Made by a program: the position numbers and the translations under genes
DNA from: Rectinema sp003452735
Lineage (GTDB): Bacteria > Spirochaetota > Spirochaetia > Treponematales > Rectinemataceae
DNA: 47,405 nucleotides
NCBI GenBank assembly: GCA_035415815.1
Contig: DAOOGR010000008.1
Location: 1-47,405 of the forward strand
Direction of reading: 5' to 3'
Notes under the pieces: generated by a model
Seen by the model: only the letters and a program-made list of their open reading frames with translations
Told to the model about the DNA's origin: nothing
Databases searched by the model: none
In this document: positions 41,205 to 47,405 of the stretch, piece by piece
Layout of the letters: every line of letters starts with the position of its first letter
Numbering within the stretch: the stretch's first letter is position 1

Positions 41205-42080
41205 TCAAGAAATCTCGATATCGCCAAGAATGCTCTTTACATAGAGGCGTCTGGACCCTTCTCCTGTACGGAAGGTACAGCGCTGAGGCCCTATGCCGGA
41301 AGCGCTGACTGGAAAGCTTGCTTCTATTCGACCCGAAAGCGTTTCTGCTCTGAATTCTATGCTGCTATATTCGAGCTGTATGGATATATCGCCTGAATAT
41401 GTCTGGACTTCTCCGCCACCAAATGCACCGCTCACTTCCAGTTCGATATCGCCCTTGTTGGAAATGAGTCTAACTCTTCCCTTGACTCTGCGTGTTATTA
41501 TCTTTCCCTGATCGCATACTGCTGCTACATTCTTTTCGACCTGATCTATCAAGACAAAACTGCTCTGAGTCTCCACCTGGACTGAACCTGCAATTCTCGA
41601 GCACCTAATAGTGCCGTTTATGCTCCGCGCAGAACATCCTTCACTGTTATCTACTATGATATTGCCATTGACGCTCGAGACTTCTACAAATTTGGCATTC
41701 GAAATGCTAATGTCTCCCCGATCGGTAATGGCAAGAACATTTGCAGGAATATCGTGAATCTCTATCGATCCTCTAGAGGAATGCACTTCAATATCTGATA
41801 TATGAGAAGGGATAAAAATATTGCATTTTCCGATTCTAACAAAATCATTCCCTATTGCTTCGATAATCGCGATGCTCTCGGCTCGCCGAAACCTGCAAGA
41901 CCATGTGTCGATCTCTCCAGGAACCCCTTGAAGTTCCACAAAATATCGCAGCCGTGGGTCTTCTGATCTGGTTACTATGATATTGCCTTCTGAAACACGG
42001 ATAACTATCCTCCGGATGCCTTCCACATCTTGAATATCTTCTAAAAACCGGAAATCAATATCAATTCCTTCGGTGCGCAT
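41205..42080 (-). CDS. DUF4097-type beta-solenoid protein
   Basis: This 291-residue protein has no signal peptide or membrane span. From about residue 100 it is built of repeated short strands with the pattern GxIxI-xxI (for example SRGSIEIHDI, DRGDISISNA, VNGNIIVDNS, NKGDIELEVS, YSGDISIQLE). This is the DUF4097/putative adhesin beta-solenoid. Cytosolic members are known but poorly understood. ATG 42080 is chosen for CGGAGG 8 nt upstream. It stands between convergent acyl-CoA synthetase and divergent ileS. Confidence 0.78.
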   Translation of the reverse strand: MRTEGIDIDFRFLEDIQDVEGIRRIVIRVSEGNIIVTRSEDPRLRYFVELQGVPGEIDTWSCRFRRAESIAIIEAIGNDFVRIGKCNIFIPSHISDIEVHSSRGSIEIHDIPANVLAITDRGDISISNAKFVEVSSVNGNIIVDNSEGCSARSINGTIRCSRIAGSVQVETQSSFVLIDQVEKNVAAVCDQGKIITRRVKGRVRLISNKGDIELEVSGAFGGGEVQTYSGDISIQLEYSSIEFRAETLSGRIEASFPVSASGIGPQRCTFRTGEGSRRLYVKSILGDIEIS

Positions 42081-42370
42081 CAAATTATGCCTCCGGGTTC
42101 TCAATCCATGCATTACCTGCCATTCTGTAAGCTGCAGATCTTGATATTATTTTTTATTATTATATCACAATCTCTCTTTTTAGCAAATCCACATTGAATT
42201 ACTGTACTAATCCGCATATCTTGGCACCCGCCTTGGAAGCCCTTCTTATTTTGCAATATTTTTCGCGATTCTTGCGCATTTTTGTTTCCATCATCTTCGC
42301 ATTTAACTTCCTCCTCTTGAAAGGATTTGCAACATACAGCATTATTCGTGACATTATCGAGGAGGATATC

Positions 42371-45300
42371 GTGTATAAGCCTGTTGACCCCAAGGTCAAC
42401 TTCCCTAAGCAGGAAGAATCGATCGTTCAATTTTGGGAAGAACAGAATATATTCCAGAAGTCAGTTTCGCAGCGTGAAGGTGCACCAGAATTCAGTTTCT
42501 ATGATGGCCCTCCCTTTGCAACTGGACTCCCTCACTTTGGCCACTTTGTACCAGGTACGATCAAAGATATTTTCCCTCGATACAAAACAATGCGAGGCTA
42601 TCATGTAGAAAGGCGCTTTGGATGGGATTGCCATGGCTTACCAGTAGAGAATCTTATCGAAAAAGAACTTGGCCTAAATTCAAAGACCGACATTGAGCGC
42701 TATGGCATCGCCGAATTCAATGAGGCTTGCCGAGGTTCTGTCCTTCGATATGTAAAAGAATGGCGCCAGATCGTTACTCGCCTCGGCCGCTGGGTCGATT
42801 TCGATCATGACTATAAAACTATGGAACCTGATTATATGGAATCGATCTGGTGGGTAGTCAAATCCCTATGGGACAAGGGACTCATATATGAAGGCCACTA
42901 TATTCTCCCATATTGTCCGCGATGTTCTACAGTATTATCTAATCATGAGCTTTCACTGGGGGGATATGAGGATGTAAGCGACCCTGCGATTACTGTGAGG
43001 TTTAGAATAACAGGCCTGCCAATATCGCTAGATGATCCTTCTCTTGCAGATCTAGCTGACGGATCTACATATTTCGTAGCATGGACAACTACCCCATGGA
43101 CACTGGTTTCAAACCTCGCTCTTTGTCTTGGCCCAGATATCGATTATGCCTGTGTAATCGATGGAAAAGAACGATATATTCTTGCTGAATCAAGATTAAG
43201 CGACTATTATAAGAATCCTGAATCATTGAAATTTTCATGGAAGAAAAAAGGCAGCGAACTTACCGGAATTCGATACGAACCACTATTCCCCTACTTCGCC
43301 TTCTTGGCTGAAAAAGGTGCATTTGTGACCGTACTTGGCCAGCACGTTACTACTGAAGAGGGAACTGGAATAGTTCATACAGCACCAGGTTTTGGTGAAG
43401 AAGATTACGAAGTATTGCGTGGCTCCAGCATTCCTACTATATGCCCAGTCGACGAAGAATGCAGATTTACTGAAGAAGTTCCAGATTATAAGGGATTATT
43501 CGTAAAAGATGCAGACAAAGCGATAATGAATCGGCTTAAAAATGAAGGCAAACTCGTAAAGCGCGACCAAATAGTTCACGCATACCCGCATTGCTGGCGC
43601 TGTGGAAGCCCACTTATCTACCGTGCAATCTCTAGCTGGTTCGTTGAGATCGAGCCAATCAAAAAATCCATGCTTAGAGCCAACAAAAGCATCTACTGGG
43701 TACCTGCCCATATTCGCGATGGTCGATTCGGAAAATGGCTAGAAAATGCGCGAGACTGGGCGATAAGCCGAAATAGATATTGGGGCAACCCGCTTCCCAT
43801 ATGGAAATGCGATGAATGCGGAAAGACCATCTGTGTAGGCTCTCGTAAAGAACTTGCAGAGCTCGGCGGCAAAGTGCCGGAAGACCTGCATAAGCATTAT
43901 CTCGATAGAGTTACGCTTCCATGCAGCTGCGGTGGAACCATGCATCGAATTCCTGAAGTTCTCGATTGCTGGTTCGAATCTGGAGCAATGCCATACGGGC
44001 AGAATCATTATCCCTTCGAAAACAAGCAAAAATTCGAATCCAACTTCCCAGCAGATTTTATCTGTGAGGGTCTCGACCAAACGCGAGGCTGGTTTTATAC
44101 ATTGACAATCCTTGCCGCAGCTCTTTTTGACAAGCCTGCCTTTAAGGCTTGTGTCGTCAATGGCCTTGTATTGGCCGAAGATGGCAAAAAGATGTCTAAA
44201 AGCCTAAGAAACTACACCGATCCTTCCGAAGTAATGGACAAATTCGGTGCCGATGCCCTAAGACTCTTTCTCATGAATTCAGCTGTCATAAAGGCTGAAG
44301 ACCTTTGCTATTCAGACGAAGGTGTCAAGGATGTTCTAAAGAGCGTAATCCTCCCACTTTGGAATGCCTATAGTTTTTTTGTCACATACGCAAATATTGA
44401 TGGCTTTGTGGCTGAAGATTTAGACTGCACGCAAGTCGAAAATCCTCTGGACAAATGGATACTATCTGTATGCGAAAAAATGATTGCCGATGTGACGACC
44501 GGTTTCGAAACCTTCGATCTACAAGCAGCCATAGCCCCGACTGTCGAATTCGTGGACAGTTTAAACAATTGGTATATCCGTCGTTCGCGACGCAGATTCT
44601 GGAAATCAGAAAACGATACAGATAAGAAGAATGCCTATAAGACCCTCTACCGTGTTCTTCGCCGACTTACCTTAGTCATGGCGCCCGTAATTCCATTTGT
44701 CACAGAGGCAATCTATCAGAACATAAAGCTTCAAATGGAACCCGAATCGATCCATCTGTCAGACTGGCCTAAAACAGAAGAAAAGTATCGCAACCTCGAA
44801 TTAGAGCGCGATATGCGCATTGTGCGACAGGCCGTTACTATGGGGCGATCTCTCAGAGTGGCCAATGATATTAAAATACGCCAGCCTCTTGCATCGATTC
44901 AACTTATCAGCCGAGTTCCGGAAGAACGCGAAGTTTTGGCGCGAATGGAAGACATTCTCCGAGAAGAACTCAATGTCAAAGCTGTGGTCATCCATGAAAA
45001 AGAAGAGGATCTCGTCGAATATCACGCTAAAGCCAATTTCCGTGTACTGGGCAAAGAGCTTGGTTCTTATATGAAGGAAGCTGCAGAAAAAATCGCCAAC
45101 CTGAGCAGCAAAGAAATTGCTCGTCTCCTAGATGAGGAGCATATCTTGCTCACCCTGAGCTCAGGCAAAGAATTAATCCTAGATAGTTCCCGAGTAGATA
45201 TAATCCGCGAGGAAAAACAAGGCCTCAAGGTCCTAAATGAAGGTAGCCTTACTGTAGCGCTCGATACCAATATTGACTCCGAATTGCTCTATGAAGGATA

Positions 45301-45550
45301 TGTGCGCGACTTAATCCGAGGAATACAGAATGCCCGGAAGGAAAAAGGTCTCGATGTGACCGATAGGATTATCCTAGAGGTTTCCGGCGATGATGAACTT
45401 AGGGCTGCACTGGACCGCTTCGGTCAAATGGTAGCTGATGAGACCTTAGCCCTAAGAATCGATTGGAAGGATATAGACAAAGCCATGATAAATGGCTTTA
45501 CAGTAGAAGCAGGCGATAAGGCTTGGATATTCAACCTGGAAAAAGCTTAG
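42371..45550 (+). CDS. ileS: Isoleucyl-tRNA synthetase, eukaryotic-type
   Basis: IleS charges tRNA-Ile and edits valine. At 1059 residues it has HFGH (the HIGH motif, 55-58) in PFATGLPHFGHFVPG, the CP1 editing domain with TTPWTLVSN, KMSKSLRNYTDP for ATP binding, and a long C-terminal region without the zinc finger of bacterial type 1 enzymes. KMSKSLRNY and PFATGLPH are typical of the eukaryotic-like type 2 group, which is usually mupirocin-tolerant. The start is GTG 42371 with AGGAGG 5 nt upstream; the frame is open 59 codons further, but that part is hydrophobic and not homologous. It ends 4 nt into a convergent gene. Confidence 0.96.
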   Translation: MYKPVDPKVNFPKQEESIVQFWEEQNIFQKSVSQREGAPEFSFYDGPPFATGLPHFGHFVPGTIKDIFPRYKTMRGYHVERRFGWDCHGLPVENLIEKELGLNSKTDIERYGIAEFNEACRGSVLRYVKEWRQIVTRLGRWVDFDHDYKTMEPDYMESIWWVVKSLWDKGLIYEGHYILPYCPRCSTVLSNHELSLGGYEDVSDPAITVRFRITGLPISLDDPSLADLADGSTYFVAWTTTPWTLVSNLALCLGPDIDYACVIDGKERYILAESRLSDYYKNPESLKFSWKKKGSELTGIRYEPLFPYFAFLAEKGAFVTVLGQHVTTEEGTGIVHTAPGFGEEDYEVLRGSSIPTICPVDEECRFTEEVPDYKGLFVKDADKAIMNRLKNEGKLVKRDQIVHAYPHCWRCGSPLIYRAISSWFVEIEPIKKSMLRANKSIYWVPAHIRDGRFGKWLENARDWAISRNRYWGNPLPIWKCDECGKTICVGSRKELAELGGKVPEDLHKHYLDRVTLPCSCGGTMHRIPEVLDCWFESGAMPYGQNHYPFENKQKFESNFPADFICEGLDQTRGWFYTLTILAAALFDKPAFKACVVNGLVLAEDGKKMSKSLRNYTDPSEVMDKFGADALRLFLMNSAVIKAEDLCYSDEGVKDVLKSVILPLWNAYSFFVTYANIDGFVAEDLDCTQVENPLDKWILSVCEKMIADVTTGFETFDLQAAIAPTVEFVDSLNNWYIRRSRRRFWKSENDTDKKNAYKTLYRVLRRLTLVMAPVIPFVTEAIYQNIKLQMEPESIHLSDWPKTEEKYRNLELERDMRIVRQAVTMGRSLRVANDIKIRQPLASIQLISRVPEEREVLARMEDILREELNVKAVVIHEKEEDLVEYHAKANFRVLGKELGSYMKEAAEKIANLSSKEIARLLDEEHILLTLSSGKELILDSSRVDIIREEKQGLKVLNEGSLTVALDTNIDSELLYEGYVRDLIRGIQNARKEKGLDVTDRIILEVSGDDELRAALDRFGQMVADETLALRIDWKDIDKAMINGFTVEAGDKAWIFNLEKA

Positions 45551-46803
45551 ATCGAGCCTAATATCTGTCCATCAGTAAAAAACGCTGGATTAAGGAAAGG
45601 CTTTAGTTCATCCCACGGAAGCAATATGATGAACTCTCCAAAATATCTAGGAGCGAGTTCGTATTGATCGTATTCAAAGCCTATTCCTGTTTTGCACAAG
45701 AATATTTTGTCGGATGGGTATATATCAGATTCGAATAATCCAAGCTCGCGAAGATCTTCGATGGAGATATTTTTATCGTTCTGAACTTTGGCAGCACTTC
45801 CCGAAGCCTTCCAATATCTGCTCTGCCTAAGCAATTCTGCCTTGAGCTTTGGCCCGAGAGCTATTTTCCAATCTCCTACTAAAACATCACCGACTTCAAG
45901 CCGTTTGCCAGTCTTTCGATCTATGATATCAAGATCTGTCGAAGCCGAACCGTGCGCTCCTCCATTGAATAAATAATACTGGGTCGCAACGCAAATTATA
46001 TTTTCGCTGATATATATGGGATATTGGATCTCATAGTATTCGATAGGAGGCAACAAATATTGAACCCGGCTTGATCTGTCTTCTTTAGAGACGTTTTTCG
46101 TTGACTCAGAATCCGAGTTTCCAGAATCTTCTGGTAAATCATATTTAACAAGGGAAGAAGCTTCTAGCCGAGCCCTTCTGAATTCAGCCATCTTATAGGG
46201 AGAATTTCCTCGGCGGAGAAAATCGTCAAATGCCCTTTCTTCAAAGTCTTTTCTAGACACAAGATATTGTAAACGCATAGAAATCTTGCGCCCGTTTTCT
46301 TGGGTTTCTTCGAACATACCACCGAGCAATCTAAGATCCTCAATCGCTTTTAATCGATCTACAGAAATTTTATGTTGATTAGATTCTCCTTGAGATACAT
46401 AGGAGTTTTGAAGCATAGATTTATAGAATATCTCAAGTGATTTTCCTTTTTTCTTGGCCTCCAATGCCAAGCCATTCATGCCTCCATCTCCTATCGAAAA
46501 AAAACGAACATCTTTGCTCGCACCCACTTCCACAATACGCCCGTAAATACCCTCTGCATCCCATTCAAAGAAACCTTGTGCTCCATCTGCGCTCGAAATA
46601 GATACTAAAGTGAAGCCTTCACTACGATTTTCCCATGCCTCTAATTTTGGATAAAATTGGACAAAGCCTTCTGGAAAAGATAGAGAATCACTGCTGCAAG
46701 TCGTCAATAAAAATATAAAACAGGCATATAAACAAAAAATGAGAAAGCTCTCTGGCCTTTTGTTCTTGCCAGCAAAATCGAATTTGCTATAGACTTTGCT
46801 CAT
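45547..46803 (-). CDS. DUF3298-type envelope protein, possible lipoprotein
   Basis: The 418-residue protein has a basic N-terminus, one hydrophobic segment (about 19-35) and a lipobox-like LLTTC, so it may be lipidated, though Thr before Cys is unusual. The last 150 residues match DUF3298: IQYPIYIS, LFNGGAHGSAS and a LPWDELKPFL end. This domain occurs in RsiV-type and other surface proteins. The middle is charged and unassigned. No promoter is convincing. It overlaps ileS convergently by 4 nt. Confidence 0.72.
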   Translation of the reverse strand: MSKVYSKFDFAGKNKRPESFLIFCLYACFIFLLTTCSSDSLSFPEGFVQFYPKLEAWENRSEGFTLVSISSADGAQGFFEWDAEGIYGRIVEVGASKDVRFFSIGDGGMNGLALEAKKKGKSLEIFYKSMLQNSYVSQGESNQHKISVDRLKAIEDLRLLGGMFEETQENGRKISMRLQYLVSRKDFEERAFDDFLRRGNSPYKMAEFRRARLEASSLVKYDLPEDSGNSDSESTKNVSKEDRSSRVQYLLPPIEYYEIQYPIYISENIICVATQYYLFNGGAHGSASTDLDIIDRKTGKRLEVGDVLVGDWKIALGPKLKAELLRQSRYWKASGSAAKVQNDKNISIEDLRELGLFESDIYPSDKIFLCKTGIGFEYDQYELAPRYFGEFIILLPWDELKPFLNPAFFTDGQILGSI

Positions 46804-46900
46804 AGAACTAGCAATCCTTGCCGAAACTATACTATAGAGAAGAAATTTATGACAATTTTATAGCAAATATCCCTGCTATGAAAGCTAGGAAGTGATATAA

Positions 46901-47405
46901 CCTGACTTTGACAGTTTGCGCTCTAAAAACACGTTATAATCTCTTATTTTATAATGACTAGTGAGCATATCTTCTTGATATAGATTGTAGTCCATCTCCT
47001 AGGTTCTTTGCTTAGTATGGGCAAGTAGATGCCTAATCTCCTGAGCGGTGAGCGACTGGCGAGAAAAATCAATCCCAAGATCCTTTCCAATCGCCTCAAG
47101 GACTGCGTCATAGTAGTCAAACACATAGAGCTTCTCATCGATCCTTGTGCCACAGGCACTAGCTAAGGACTCCTGAATCGCAGCTGAGGAATACTTCCAC
47201 CCAAGGCGATACTCAAGGAGGCGCATGAGGAGTAAGGTGACAAAACAAATGAGGAAATGTGCACGGATATGCTTTTCGGTAGAGAGAAAGACAGGCCGAG
47301 CCTTAAGTTCACTCTTTGTTACCTTGAAGGTCTCCTCAATACGCCATAAACCCTTATAGATCTCTATGATGTCATCGTCAGTCACTTTTCTATTGAGCTG
47401 AAAGA
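46901..47405 (-). mobile_element. End of an IS4-superfamily (IS1634-like) insertion sequence
   Basis: The transposase runs off the right edge. The inner boundary is uncertain; CCTGACTTTGACAGTTTGCG at 46901-46920 is the best candidate for a terminal inverted repeat because it is GC-richer than its surroundings and has a GACTTTGACAG core. The other end lies outside, so neither the repeat nor the target duplication can be confirmed. Confidence 0.5.
46999..47405 (-). CDS. Transposase, C-terminal part only, cut by window edge
   Basis: The 135 visible codons hold the C-terminal DDE region: FQLNRKVTDDDIIEIYKGLW, then IEETFKVTKSEL with the last catalytic Glu and Lys, RPVFLSTEKHIRAHFLICF, and a helical tail. 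This matches IS1634/IS4-type transposases. The frame continues past base 47405, with no start inside the window; a GTG at 47385 is in frame but is not a plausible start. The visible part is intact, with no frameshift or internal stop. Confidence 0.82.
   Translation of the reverse strand, partial: FQLNRKVTDDDIIEIYKGLWRIEETFKVTKSELKARPVFLSTEKHIRAHFLICFVTLLLMRLLEYRLGWKYSSAAIQESLASACGTRIDEKLYVFDYYDAVLEAIGKDLGIDFSRQSLTAQEIRHLLAHTKQRT

Noticed and set aside
42194..42370. N-terminal extension of ileS with a hydrophobic segment.
   Set aside because: The GTG at 42371 has a strong Shine-Dalgarno and matches the family N-terminus; the extension lies in the intergenic region and is not homologous.
46908..46940. 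TTGACA and TATAAT on the plus strand near the IS end as a promoter.
   Set aside because: The spacer is 21 nt, too long for sigma-70, and no plus-strand gene follows.
1..47405. CRISPR array, prophage, rRNA or toxin-antitoxin module.
   Set aside because: No regularly spaced repeats, phage structural genes or rRNA are seen. The lone XRE gene has no short partner typical of a toxin-antitoxin pair.

Overview
The window looks like a chromosomal segment of a spirochaete related to Treponema, Spirochaeta or Rectinema. This is inferred from a BMP/PnrA-type purine-nucleoside ABC system, a eukaryotic-type isoleucyl-tRNA synthetase, the rpsP-KH-rimM-trmD-rplS-yraN order, and several small conserved-looking proteins of no known function. 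No marker gene such as 16S rRNA is present, so the genus is open. Almost everything is housekeeping. The only clear mobile DNA is the end of an IS4/IS1634-type element at the right edge.

Layout. 1-6.9 kb holds cell-wall and lysine metabolism: lysA (cut by the left edge), a C26 glutamine-amidotransferase-like hydrolase, and the minus-strand run nagA, alr, dapF and an M20 deacetylase. 7-8 kb has a Cof-type phosphatase and tRNA-Leu(UAA) with its own promoter. 8.1-17.7 kb is a long minus-strand block: valS, a small HD-domain alarmone hydrolase, deoC, a BMP binding protein, a two-domain ABC ATPase, two permeases and a degenerate cNMP-binding protein. Import of nucleosides and breakdown of deoxyribose-5-phosphate fit together here. 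17.9-28 kb carries an acyl-CoA synthetase, tatD, tcdA, an amidohydrolase, a DMT exporter, two HD-type proteins (one HD-GYP) and Xaa-Pro aminopeptidase. 28-36 kb carries an XRE regulator, a catalytically dead M16 homologue, prfA-prmC-rel and serS. 36-39 kb is the rpsP operon. 39-46.8 kb has a second acyl-CoA synthetase, a DUF4097 protein, ileS and a DUF3298 lipoprotein candidate.

The most interesting pattern is in gene starts. Many genes without a Shine-Dalgarno sequence have a -10 box (mostly TANNNT) ending exactly 6 nt before the start codon. The best cases also have TTGACA or TTGACC exactly 17 nt further upstream. This predicts widespread leaderless transcripts and resolves several uncertain starts. 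A second theme is conserved enzyme folds with changed catalytic residues: DapF with both cysteines replaced by serine, M16 without its HxxEH histidines, a Rel protein with an altered hydrolase site next to a separate intact-looking small hydrolase, a cNMP domain without its phosphate-binding Arg, and a CCA-enzyme-like HD protein without a nucleotidyltransferase motif. The nucleoside-transport locus also has a dense set of regulatory structures. I did not find a clearly new multi-gene system.
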